From Darksidea phi (lineage: Eukaryota; Ascomycota; Dothideomycetes; Pleosporales; Lentitheciaceae), in contig JASJFT010000007.1 of the NCBI GenBank assembly GCA_030770425.1, positions 376,245 through 440,244 on the forward strand: 64,000 nt of DNA, given 5' to 3'. Position 1 is the stretch's first letter, and each line of letters opens with the position of its first letter. Shown piece by piece: positions 45,501 to 56,988 of this stretch. The position numbers and the translations under genes are program-made. The notes beneath the pieces are model-generated. The model was given only the letters and a program-made list of their open reading frames with translations. It was not told where the DNA came from and ran no database searches.

Positions 45501-46729
45501 GCGCCCACAACTTTTGACAGCGTGTTGTGCCACTACGCCAAGCCAGAGAGATCAGTATCAGGATGGGATCTCACCATCAAGATGGGCCCTCCTCGCGGCA
45601 GGCTTCAACGACGCTGCTCCCTGGGCAAAGTAGGCTCAAGAAGAGTAGCATGGAGGTGTCGATGTGGACTGAAGTGAGGTTGGAAAAGTCGAAGGTCAGG
45701 TGGAGACCATGCGTCGATGTGAAAGCTTGGGCCGAGGTCCTCGACCAATAAGAAGCCGCCATGACTAACAAGAACCGCATCGCTCCTGCTTATGCTCAAG
45801 CGACTACTTTCTCATCCCGACATCACAACATCTTGTGCTTCACTTTTGACTAGGCCCCAACTTCCAAAGTCGAAATCATCAGAGGACGTACATCAATCTA
45901 CTCAGCCTTGCTGACCACCGCCATACGCCTAAAGTTGGCATCGTCGACAACGCTAGGCGTGCTCGGTGACCAGCACCAAGAAGAATGCAACCGTCCTTCG
46001 CTACCTCCTCTCCAGAACTCTGTCCAGGCGAATGCACACCAATCGCTTGAGGACACGGCTCACGTTACGTTTGTAAGTGATTCCCCACTCTCCAACTTAA
46101 CCATCAAAGGGTAAAGATTACTATTCGTCTGTTAGGACCTCCCCGCCGTGTCATACGTAGGGCCAGGTACCAGTACAGTTCCAAACGCCTTCCGTCCAAC
46201 TTCTATCCCGATTGCGCACCTTATACCAATCTCTGCTTCGCCCCGCCTTTGACACCTGTTGTCTCAGCCATTGACAGCCTCGTCCCGGCTGCCTACATCA
46301 TCCACTAGCTACTGTGTAGCTAGGTGCTATTAACGGGTTGACCGGTCATGTGCTATCCGCAAACCAAACGTACCCCGTCGTACATTGTGCCATACCGCGC
46401 AACGACCTTTTTGGTAACCAATAGCTTCGGCTAGGATCACACATAATGTCCCGGCCACTGCTCGAACGACAGTGTTGCACCCTAAATGGGATTTTATTGG
46501 GACGACGGAACAAGCCCGCAGTGCTGAAGGCGGCTGAGCGTATGCTTGTTACCGTCACAAGGGGCGCAATGGCGTGTGTTTGCCTGCGCTTTCTCACAAC
46601 AAACTTGCAGAGTGCTTCGGTATTCCTGTCGATGGGTCTAGCCACGTGCGAATACTAAAGGGAAGAACCTTTCACTCTCCTTAACACAACTTCGAACCAA
46701 CTTCAACGCACAATTGCATTCTGTTTACA

Positions 46730-47890
46730 ATGTCGCGATCCCGCTCTATCCAGTTCCTTCTCACTGCGTGGCTTCTGAACTTCTTCCACTGGCAAAGCAT
46801 CGGTGCGAAGATCATCACAGTTCAAGTCGGCTCTCCTCTCCATCAATTTGCTCCGGATGTCGTCAATGCCGAAGTTGATGATGTACGTGCCTGTGACCTT
46901 CTTCACGCACCACGAACCTTTAACAGACCTGTGTTCCCAGGCTAACCGAGATGCAGACCATCGAATTCAAGTTCATGAGTACCGTTCATTCGGTTGTAAG
47001 ATCACAATACAAAACGCCTTGTGCTCCCATCCAGGCGAAGGGCGGATTTTCCACTGGTATGATAACGGCTAAAGTGGAGAATCAAGAGGTACGCGAAACC
47101 CTATCCGAATTGCTCAGAAATACTTTGCTAACAGACAGAACAGTTTCCGACTCGGCGCTTCAGAATTAACAATACGGATCCCATCTTTTACTACTGCTCC
47201 GCCCCATCGTCCTGCAATGAGTTCCAGATGGTCGGCGTCATCAATCCGGTACACATTACTCAAACCCTCTCGCCTCAATGGACTCTGTTAACGAGATAAC
47301 AGGGGAATAATTCGTTCGAAGAGCATAAAGCACTTGCAAAAGGTGCAAAGGTGTACCAACCCGGAGATGAGGTACCGCCGGAACTCGTGGAAGCCTCGGA
47401 AAGTTCTTCTTCGTCAGCTTCTTCTGCGTCACCTTCTGCGTCACCTTATTCCACGTCCGGTTCTTCCCCGTCGGGTTCTCACATCCACTTATCCACTGCC
47501 GCCATCGTCGGCATTGTAGTCGGAGGAGCCGCAGTCCTCATCCTTGCCACCGCTCTCTTCTTCTTCATTGGGCGGTCTCGATCGTTGAAGGAGGCAGCAA
47601 ATAGACAAAGCTCCACCATTCGCCATGAGTCGCTCTTCTCCCCGCGTCAAGGCATTCCGATGAATCCAACGTTCAAAGAAGCCCCCATTGTATACCCGGG
47701 CTACGGATTTCAAAAGTCGGATTATGCTCAGCACCAGCGTCAGCCTCCCGAGTATTACCCACATCATGCTGAAGAGGGAGCAAACCTGAGAACTTCGACG
47801 ATGAGTCCGGTGAGCACGTTGCATTCACCAACGAGTGGGAACACAAGCACTATCCAAGAGCTGGATGCGTCTGACAATCGACCCTTGTGA
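46730..47890 (+). CDS. membrane-anchored serine-rich cupredoxin-like protein
   Basis: Four exons (46730-46882, 46957-47088, 47144-47248, 47303-47890) give 325 aa. A signal peptide (ends near WQSIGAK) precedes a cupredoxin-like domain of about 115 residues: ITVQVGS...FAPDVVNAEVDD, TVHSVVRSQYKTPC (candidate copper His), FYYCSAPSSC (candidate Cys) and FQMVGVINP. A Ser-rich stalk (residues 160-190) leads to a membrane helix at about 195-220 (IVGIVVGGAAVLILATALFFF). The tail contains QPPEYY, a PPxY motif for Rsp5-type ligases. Fungal members of this extracellular serine-rich group are mostly uncharacterised. It forms a tandem pair with the next gene: their first coding exons are both exactly 153 nt and the intron positions match. 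Confidence 0.85.
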
Positions 47891-48366
47891 CAGGACTAGA
47901 TCTGGAGACTGGATGCTATTTAGCTTTGCCGAGAGTGGACGATGAGGGTTGCAATCTTTCTTTGGTAGGTACTCCATACTGAACGGTGTGTGCATCGCCC
48001 CCTTTTGTGGCTCATGGGGACGAAGACGGTCATTTCCGTAGTATCACAACTATAAATATACATGTATAGTTCCACAATATTGTGACCTAAGTGCCGCTCT
48101 CTTGCTGCCTACGGGTGCAACGTACGTACCCGTTCGCTGCGCCTTGTACTCGCGACGACTGGAAAAGTAGCTACCCTTCAATCAATACATACCCTGTAAC
48201 AATCCGAGTGCACTAGCGGTGTTGATGCTGGTGCTAATTTCTGAATCTTCTCTGTTTGACACGGCTGGTCCTATGACAGCTATTAAAGAGATGGTCTTAC
48301 CCCGTTCTCTGCCCCTCATCAAGCGCACTTAATAGTTCCTTTCTCCATCAGCTCAAGAACTACGCC
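47891..48366. other. intergenic between the two cupredoxin-like genes
   Basis: 476 bp containing the 3' flank of the first gene and the promoter of the second. No gene was seen. Confidence 0.4.
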
Positions 48367-49135
48367 ATGGCCATGTCTCAAGGCTACCACGTCCGTCTAC
48401 TCATGGCCAGTCTCTTGACCTTCTTAATCCACCAATGCCTTGCGCGTACCCACGCCATCGACGTCGGTGCCAACGGTCCCAAGTTTACTCCGAACTCACT
48501 CCACGCCAGCGTTGGCGATGTATGTCTGTACCTCTCCCTCTATTCGCACTGCCCAACCCGCGTCCCAAGAAAAGAGCTAATAAGATGGTAGACTGTCATC
48601 TTCAGGTTCCGCGGCGAGCCGCACTCTGTCGTTCGCGCTAAATTCGAAGTACCGTGTACTCCGTACGAGGCGGTGGAGAAGGGTAGCCAGCGCGGCTTCT
48701 CGTCTGGAGTCCACTCTTCGTCTGAATCTGGTGTATGTGTGATGGTGGCTTACAACTTGTTAATGGTGTTGCTGATGTTTTGTGTTAGTACGAATATAGG
48801 CATTACGTCGTTGATTCTGAGCCTGTGTTCTTCTACTCGTCTGTCGGCGATGCGTGTAATAGGTCGACAATGGTCGGCGTTATTAACCCTGTATGTACTA
48901 CTCCCTCAACAATAACTCATCCACCGCCCACGAACTAACTAACAACACACACCAGCGCGGCGATCAATTCGTCAACATGCAAAAATACCTCGCTACGAAA
49001 GTATCCCACGTATTCCAGCCCGGAGACTCGGTCCCGCCGGAGTTCACGTCGCGGCCCAAGTTCGAGCCGAATGTGCCTGTCTTCGTTTGCAGGACAAAGG
49101 ATGGCGTTTATCATTGTGCGGTGTTGTTGATATAG
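48367..49135 (+). CDS. secreted cupredoxin-like protein, tandem paralogue
   Basis: Four exons (48367-48519, 48592-48732, 48789-48890, 48956-49135) give 191 aa. A signal peptide (LLMASLLTFLIHQCLART) is followed by the same domain as the gene 0.5 kb upstream: IDVGANGPKFTPNSLHASVGD, EPHSVVRAKFEVPC, VFFYSSVGDACNRSTMVGVINP and FQPGDSVPPEFT. The first cysteine of the FYCS motif is Ser here, so copper binding may be weakened. It ends soon after the domain with a short tail (VFVCRTKDGVYHCAVLLI) in place of a Ser-rich stalk and membrane helix. An in-frame Met at codon 3 is an alternative start. Confidence 0.8.
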
Positions 49136-50655
49136 GGGGAAGGACGTCCGGCGGAAAACCTATCGGGACTGTGGTTGTTATGGGTCGGGTTGTTGTGGGC
49201 AGGTTGTTTTAGGTACGGTTGCTGCAGCTAAGGTTGTTTTACGTAGGTTGTTGTATACGGTTAATATGGCTAATTGGGGTATATATAGAGGAATACCATG
49301 GTTGGAGTAGTATTCTAGATCCTATCGCAATGTGTACCTTGCTGTCAATCCTCCGAGGATGACCTTCAAATGGAGCCAACATGTTTCGATTTCATATTGC
49401 ACATCCCTACATTTGATGACTCGTAAGCGACCACGGCGACCTCCGGGATCCGCAAACGAATGCCATGAATCGCGCGTTTCCATGGAATACTAGCGAGGTG
49501 GCGCTGAATCGTAAAGCACTAGCGCACAGGGAGGCGTCAGCTCGCATCCAGGATCCCTTGGTAGTAAAAATCGAAGACAAGCCCACCACTGCTGAAGAGT
49601 AGACATGGAATCTACTCAAGATGACGTGAGATTATATACAAGGCTTGAGTCTCGTGCGGATCCTGGCGTCGACGGCATTGCGTGCTGGCGATACGGCACG
49701 GGCGGCAGAGACGCCAACGCTAACCGCAGTTCGGCGATTAGCGAGGCTTGGTTCGGTAGCGGGCCTTGGCTGATGGAAACTTCGAAGCTACTGTGGGCGG
49801 AGGGTGGTACAATAAAGTGTGGCGTATCAAAGAGAGCGTGAGGAATGTCCGTCGATTGGGGGTTGCTAAATGAGGCATGCTTGGAACGATGGATTGCACG
49901 ACGTCGGGATAGCAACGTGGTATCGGCTTTCAAACACCTTGTTGTATCACGGCCGATGTCGTGCGACGTCCTGGATGTCAGCCAGAGTTGCGCGTTCCAT
50001 GCGGCCACTGTGGAGGTGGTGTAGGCGGCAAAGCAGTGAAGGACATGACAGACTTAGCGTCGGTGCGATTGCGGCTATTGATTGAAGCTTTTTGCGGCCA
50101 CGGGCGAGGGTGGCCAATTCATGAAGTCGACCGTGTCACACGCTTGCTGCAGCCATACGGTAGCACCCGTCCACCACATGTTTCTTCACGAGCCATGGGC
50201 TGCAGAACATTGCTGTCCCTCTCTCTGCCCGTGGACTGTCGTTGGCTTTGGCCCCCCCCGGGCGTCAAGTTTCTTTTTCTGGCCGTTGCGTTGACGTCTG
50301 TAGCTTATTCTGAAAGCAGCCGAACGACTAGTTCGGTCCGCGGCGCGTTTGGATATATCCCAGCGTCGATCACGTTGGTAAAGTCCCCGAGAGCGACCTC
50401 CTATCTCGTTGTCTCGTCTTACGTCCTCCGTCTCTCCTCCATCTCATCTGCGGCCGCCATGGCCCACTGAGGGAGTCATCGTCCCTATTTCTCACTGCTC
50501 TTGCACAACCGCCTTCTGCTGCCGCCAGGGTCCAATAGCATCGCCGCGCGATCAGGCCCAGCTCTGCCGGCTACAGCAACATCGCTCAGCTACCCGTCAC
50601 CAGTTCCGCCTCTCAACGAGCTGCGCGCAGTCATTGCTACCGGCATCTCTCCAAC
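49136..50655. other. 1.5-kb gene-free interval
   Basis: A 130-codon minus-strand ORF (49616-50008) and several plus-strand ORFs overlap without protein-like features. The last few hundred bases are pyrimidine-rich and are probably promoter and 5' UTR of the large gene downstream. Confidence 0.4.
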
Positions 50656-53600
50656 ATGCACCCCCGATCTCGCAGCGAGGCCGGCGATGTCTCCAGCCCG
50701 CTCTCGAGCAGAGCGCCAAGCTTTAGCAGCGACCGGCCCTCGCTCGCCGGCTCAGTATCGTTCCAGATGCCCACGAGCGTGCGTCCGCCGCCAGCCTTCA
50801 TCGCCGCCTCGGTCGCCTCGCAGATCGTCACCGACCACCACAATGCCCAGTTGCGCGCAATGGCCGAGACCGACGACGATGCGGGCATCTTTCTGGTCAA
50901 CGCCCTCTTCTCGGAGCAGGCTCTCTGTCTGCTCAACGCCTTCCTCGACCACCTTCTGTTCGCCTTCCTGTCGTCTGCGCGCTCGCCAGCACTCACTGCC
51001 ATCCGCCCGAGCGTAACGGAGGTGCTCAAGCCGCGCCTTGCCCGCGAGGCAATGGCGACCGCCGACGAAGAGCTGGAGGGCTTGCTTGCCGGAGACGATG
51101 ACGAGGAGCTTCCCATGCAAGCCGACCATGATGCGCGGCCGTGGGACGTGGAGCGGGTCTGGAAGCGGACCCGCTTACGGATAATGGTTTACACGCGCTT
51201 GGGCGAGCTGGAGGATGAAGACGAGGAGCGCTATGTGCAGCAGGAGCGCGGGCTCAGCATGGACGACAGCGATGACGAGGATGCCGGGCTGGTGTCGTGG
51301 GCTTCTGCCATATTTCTGACGTCGGTGATTGAATACATCGCCGAGCAGACACTGCTGGTATCCGGCCAAGCCGCGTATAGTCGCGCGGCGGCCAGGTTGA
51401 GGAAGCTCTCCCACCAGGAGGAGGCCGATGACCAAGCGCTCGAGCGCATTGTTGTAGAGGACTTCGATGTGGAAAAGCTCGCATTGAACTCGGCGCTCGG
51501 CAGGCTCTGGAGGACCTGGCGAAAGCGAGTGCGGTCGCCCATCACGCCGCTCTATCCACGCGTGCGATCAATGAGCAGCATTACAAGTCTGCACCGCCGA
51601 CATGTGAGCCACGACACGGAGAGCATCCTCGGCGATGCCCTCACCGAGGTTCCTGAACACAAGCCTACCGAGACTGAGATCGCAGCCAACATTCCGCTGC
51701 CGATGAGTGATAATGATGTGGACGAAATCGAAGTCCCTGGACTGGCTCGCACTTTCGAGGAAGCGGAGAGCAGCGGCATGGAGACGCCCATGACGCGCCC
51801 ACAGCGAGCGTCCAGTGTCATCATGCTCGCGCCTGCGGAAGATTTCAGGCGAAGGCTACTAAAGAAGCGCCCTACATCGATGCCTCCGCCCGAGGCAGCG
51901 CCCTTTGTGGTCCCTGAACACCATGAGGAAGCCGATGACCTGCCATTCGAGACGCCGATGGAGGATCACACGCCGGTTGAAACACCCATGGACATGCCTT
52001 TTGAGACACCTATGGAGAGACTGTCCGACGACGAGTCTTATATCCACGACGAGCGCCAGGAAGGCATCCCACCCGAAGAAATGAAAGAGGTGAAGAATAT
52101 GGAGGAAGAGACCGAACACGAACATGACGCCGACATGGTAGCGTTTGCGGCGTCAACTGGCATGGGTTTCGGCATGAGCCCTATAGTTCCAATGTCGCAA
52201 AGCGGCCTGGACAAGGACGAAGATGATGCTGAGACGCCTACGCAGACCATTTACGACGGCCGGACGCAAGTGTTCAAGTCGAAGCGTATGTCAATCGAAA
52301 AGCCGGGACCTGCGGGAATCGTCCGTACCTACTCGACCCGAAGCTCGAGCTTGAAGTCGTCTGATAAGACTCCAGGGGGTACGCCTCGTGGACCAACACC
52401 GTCGGCAACACCGCCAATAGAGTTCAAGTCCTACGTAGACGACGCTCATGCTGACGACAATCTGAGCGGACCAGAAGCTATCGGGGTTGCACGTACCTCT
52501 GATGTCCCGATACCTACGCCTTCTCCACCAAGTGAAACAACCACCAGTGAGAGGATCCCCAACGAGAATCCCGCCACGCACGCACGGCATCCTTCACATG
52601 GAGGCTACGTGGAAGTACTTCCGCGTCAAGTGGCATCTACGTCGATCCAAGTCCGCAATACACCAACACCAGAGGGACGACACACTCCGGTCGAAAGCTC
52701 CAAGCCTCGAAAAGACGTTCAAACCCGGAACGAAACGCAACAAAAGGAAATCTCCCGCAAAGAGGCTACCATCCAAGCACCGCGTCCCCGTGATGTTACC
52801 CCTCCTAGGACGCGCGGAACTGCGTTGGCGTCGTTGCAAGAAACCGAAACGTGGACGCCTAAGCCTCAGTCACCAGTTATACCCGATAGATCTGCCCGTC
52901 GAACAAGCCCTACACAGGGTAGTCCTAAACACAATTCATCGTCGCGCTCTCACGAGTCGCCTGTTTCTGTGCCCGATCGTATGGTCAAGAACAAAGCTGC
53001 CGAAGGTGTAACCCGCGCTCGATCTGGAACTGGCGAAGGATCTCCTGTCGAAAAGGCCACTCTTCAGCGCGTTTCCTCTTCTGCGTCGACGACCAGATCA
53101 GCGGGGACTTCTATCTTGAACGGCGCCTGTGATTCAGATGTGAGCCTGAACGGTCGGCCTCGTGGCATCAGCGGCCGCATGTCAGAAGAGGACCGGCAGC
53201 GTGAGTTTGACTCGTTGGTAAAGAGGGAAGAGACTGTCAAATACACGCTCACCCCCCAGAACATGCGCGATATGGATGTAAGTTTTTTCTTCCTTAGTGT
53301 CGGTCAATTGCTAAGTTTGATAGGAATCACCTGTACTGAAACGAGCGGAGCCCCACAAGCCTATTTCACCTCAAAGGAGCGCTTCTTCTAATAAGCCTGT
53401 CTCCTCAGTTACTGTTTACCCGCGCGTCAATGCGAACATGGGAAATCAGTTTGGATCACAACACTTGCCCACCCGGACAGCATCGAGGAGTAAAGGCCCT
53501 ATTCCCTCCTCCAGTTCGCACTCCAGCCTTGCAAAACCAAAAGCAAGAGAGCCGCGAGTCCAGAATGAATCGATGCGAGACTTTGCCGACTTTATTCGAT

Positions 53601-54697
53601 CAACCGGACCGCCTCCCGGTGAGGAACGACCTGTTCAGCCCTTCGTGTCTCTGAAGGAATCTAGTCAGAAACCGAACAATGGGTCGGCATCGTCTCTTGG
53701 CGGACTAGGCAGGAAAGTGTCTACAAGACAAGTTCCGTCTCACTCGCACTCGAGCTCACTTGCTGGTGAGGGTCCGTCTGCGAAGCCCCGTGTTCATATG
53801 GAACCAAGAAGTCCTGCCGGCCAGCGGAGCGGTAATGACGATCTGATCGATTTCATCCGCCAAGGCCCCCCTAACGCAAACAACCAGCCTAGAATACCTC
53901 GAGCGGTTGCGCCATTCCGAACAACCGTCGATTCAGACCAATTTGAAAGTATGCTCGACGAGAATGGAAACGTCGAGTCGACTTACGGATCTCAGGTGTC
54001 CACCGTCTCGAAGCAGTCCGCCCAGACCGCGAACTCGCGAACAGGACTCATTCCGAAACAGACCGTCGTCCAACCAGCATATTCAAACACCCCACAAAAC
54101 CTTACTGGAAACTTTTCTAACTCTGAGCCTACAGTCCAGCGCACCCGTCGACGCGTCAAGGATCCATATGCGATTGATTCTGATGACGAAGACGAAGACC
54201 TGTTGACTGCTCTCCCCCATTCCGCCAAACCGCAACAACGGGAAGAGAGCATGATGGATTTCCTCAACAGCATGGAGCCATCCTCGAATAGCGCACCTCA
54301 GCCATTCCTTCTCAGTCCGGAAACGGTCGCCGCCGCGAAGGCGCGAGCCAACCAGAATGGTACAAGTCAATCCCCTACCAGCATTTCACCGTCCGGCTCT
54401 TCGCCGAAGACTGGTATGAACCCGCGTCTCGGCAAGGGACCCTCCGCGCAACCTGCTATCATTTCGTCTACCATTACCTCCAACGCGCCCCGCGCACACA
54501 AGCCAAGACTTCAGGCTCGAGAAGCCGCGACCGAGCCTCGTGGCCGGTCCGCCACAAACGATCTTGCCGACTTTTTGCGCAACTCGGGGCCGCCGGAGCC
54601 TTCTGCACCCCCACCAGGCTCCACTATCCGCAAAGAAGAGGGCAAGCGTGGAAGTGCCAAGTTCTGGCGTAAGAAAACGTACTCTGACATGCCCTGA
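50656..54697 (+). CDS. large disordered protein with recurring DFIRxxGPP motif
   Basis: Not recognised. Two exons (50656-53277, 53324-54697; 46-bp intron) give 1331 aa. Residues 1-300 contain the only globular-looking part: helices including GIFLVNALFSEQALCLLNAF, WASAIFLTSVIEYIAEQTLL and ALGRLWRTWRKRVRSP. Residues 300-1331 are Ser/Pro/Thr-rich with acidic blocks and repeated ETPM units at about 420-460 (FETPMEDHTPVETPMDMPF). Four copies of a linear motif occur in the second exon: DFADFIRSTGPP, DLIDFIRQGPP, SMMDFLNSMEPS and DLADFLRNSGPP. The C-terminus is basic (GKRGSAKFWRKKTYSDMP). It is probably a scaffold or cortical/nuclear regulator; location and partners are unknown. Confidence 0.85.
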
Positions 54698-55352
54698 CGC
54701 ACCCGATTTCTTTTGTGTACCGATTTTAACCTTGCCTTTTATCTCTAATGGATTGAAGGACGCTTCTATAAACGACATCTTTCAAAACTTATCTAGTTCA
54801 ATTTGTTGATGACTTTTCTGCTCTTCTATCTAAGCGATATTTGGAAAAGTATCTATTTTGTCCATTCTATTCTGGCTCGGCATGGGGCTCTTGGATTTTG
54901 ACTTTTCATGATATCACACTTATTCTTACCTTCTGCGCTCTTGTATGATGGTGTGGTTAGGGCTTGTTGTTTTGACGGACGTGAGTTTGAGATGTTTGGA
55001 TGAAATATCAGGAGGTGTAGGGGCTTGGATAAACTATTGGCGAGGTTTTGATATACCACTGCGGTAGCAATGGAATGGATATATCCTTCAGTATTAGGCT
55101 TGTACTATCCATGATCATCATATCGCTTGAACCATGGCTGCGTGTTTGTAGGACGAGGTGTATAGCCCATCACCATGCTCCAATAGTTGGCGCACCCCGC
55201 GGACCAGACAGGCATTATACGATGACAAAGCAAGGTAGCGCCCGAAGTCGTAGCACCCGCAATCTAATTAATAATGGGCGGCCTGAATGCGCACCTCTCA
55301 CAACGTTATCTGATCTTAACCTCTCCGCTAAAGTCTGTACCAACAACGTAAT
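54698..55352. other. intergenic, no gene seen
   Basis: 655 bp between two same-strand genes. AT-rich and stop-rich. Confidence 0.45.
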
Positions 55353-56890
55353 ATGGCGTCCTCAAAATCTACGCTATCACTCTCTGATGTTCCTCCTCTT
55401 ACGTATGACCATAGTAAAGACAACATCAACGCCCTGATTGCAGACATCACAAAAAAGGAAACCATCGAGTATACTCGCGATACAGAGCAGTGCGTATCAA
55501 AGGCCGCAACCAAACACTCGCCTGCCACACAGACGCAGATTCCGCAAGCTGTTTTCCGCCCTAAGACTACTGTAGAAGTCTCTACCATTGTTGCAGCATG
55601 CCACGCACGCCATGTAGCGGTAACCTCTTTCGCAGGAGGCACGAGCTTAGGTAGTGCGTTGGCGGCGACAAGGGGCGGCGTTTGTGTGGATTTTGGGGCG
55701 ATGACGGCCGTTGTGGAATTGCATGAGGATGATCTCGATGTGGTTGTTCAGCCGGGGCTGGGATGGGTCGAGTTGAACGAGTACTTAGAAGAGAAGGGCT
55801 TGTTTTTTCCGGTGGATCCAGCGCCCGGGGCGAGGATTGGCGGGATGGTGAGTACAGTTCTAGAAAAGATATTGAAGATAACCCATGCTGAGAGGCGCAG
55901 ATTGCAATGTCGTGCTCCGGCACAAACGCCTACCGCTACGGTACGATGAAGGATTGGGTCATCTCACTCACCGCAGTGCTCGCTGATGGAACGGTAATCA
56001 AGACGCGGAACCGGCCCAGAAAATCCTCCGCAGGGTACGATCTTACGCACCTCATCATCGGGTCCGAGGGCACGCTCGCCCTTGTCACAGAGGCAGTGTT
56101 GAAAGTCACCACATTACCCAAAAGCTTACACGTCGGTCTAGCCACATTCGAAACGATGCAGCAAGGCGTCGACACAGCAGTCGGCATCATCAAAAGCGGC
56201 CACGTCCTCGAAGCCATCGAGCTCGCCGACACATCATCCATCCAAGCAATCAACCACTCCCGTCTCGCACCTCACCTTCAACTCACCGCAACACCGACCC
56301 TCTTCCTCAAATTCGCCGCCTCCTCACTGCAAACCGTGCAAGAACAGCACCACTTCGTAAACGACCTCGTATACCAAAACAGTGGCAAAACCTTCGAAGT
56401 ATCAAACGCCAAGGACCGCATAAACGTCATCTGGGGCGCGAGAAAATGTCTAGGCAACGCCCTCGTATCCATGAAGAAAGACCCCTCCGATCTATTCCTC
56501 CACACCGACGCCGCAGTCCCTATATCCAAGTTGGCGCGCCTCGTCGAAGAAAGCGACAAAATCGTCCGCGAAGAAGGCGGCGATTGGTTCTGCGCTAGTG
56601 TCGGCCACGTCGGCGACGGCAACGTTCACACCGCCATCGTATGCCCTGCCTCCGCTAGACCGGAGGCGGAGCGCCTGCTTGCTAAGATTCAGCGTCTCGC
56701 GTTGGAGCTGGAGGGCACGGTTACGGGGGAGCATGGTGTGGGGTTGAAGTTGAGGGATCTTTTGGTGGAGGAGATCGGGGATGCTGGCGTGGGGGTTCTG
56801 AGGAGGGTTAAGATGGCGCTGGATCCTAGGGGGGTTTTGAATCCGGATAAAGTTGTTAAGATGGAGGAGGGAGGGCGGTGTGTTATCTAG
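55353..56890 (+). CDS. FAD-linked D-lactate dehydrogenase (cytochrome-type)
   Basis: Oxidises D-lactate, or a related 2-hydroxyacid, to the keto acid with FAD, normally passing electrons to cytochrome c. Two exons (55353-55847, 55901-56890; 53-bp phase-0 intron) give 494 aa. The FAD-binding PCMH fold is seen at about 60-260: VTSFAGGTSLGSALAA, VDFGAMTAVVELHEDD, LFFPVDPAPGARIGGM with the intron right after it, and LIIGSEGTLALVTEAVLKV. The C-terminal domain has VGHVGDGNVHTAIV and TVTGEHGVGLKLRDLL. No convincing mitochondrial presequence is visible at the N-terminus (MASSKSTLSLSDVPPL), so location is uncertain. A D-2-hydroxyglutarate- or glycolate-type substrate is an alternative. Confidence 0.92.
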
Positions 56891-56988
56891 AGGGTTGGAA
56901 TGGGTATGTGCCTCACACGTGGTGATAATTCTTTTTTCTTTTTTTCTTTGCTTTGCAAGGAAATTTGGGGGTAATTTGATGTTGACAG

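Larger units (their letters stand above)
41761..46729. other. 4.97-kb gene-free, GC-balanced interval
   Basis: The longest gene desert of the window. The first few hundred bases are the glutamine synthetase promoter. Beyond it, ORFs of 60-168 codons occur in all six frames and overlap each other. None shows a family motif, signal peptide plus coherent body, or splice-consistent extension. No terminal repeats, transposase or reverse-transcriptase motif was recognised. It may be old decayed DNA or hold noncoding transcripts. Confidence 0.45.

Noticed and set aside
42298..46114. Many ORFs of 60-168 codons
   Set aside because: Overlap in all frames with no motif, signal peptide with body or splice partner.
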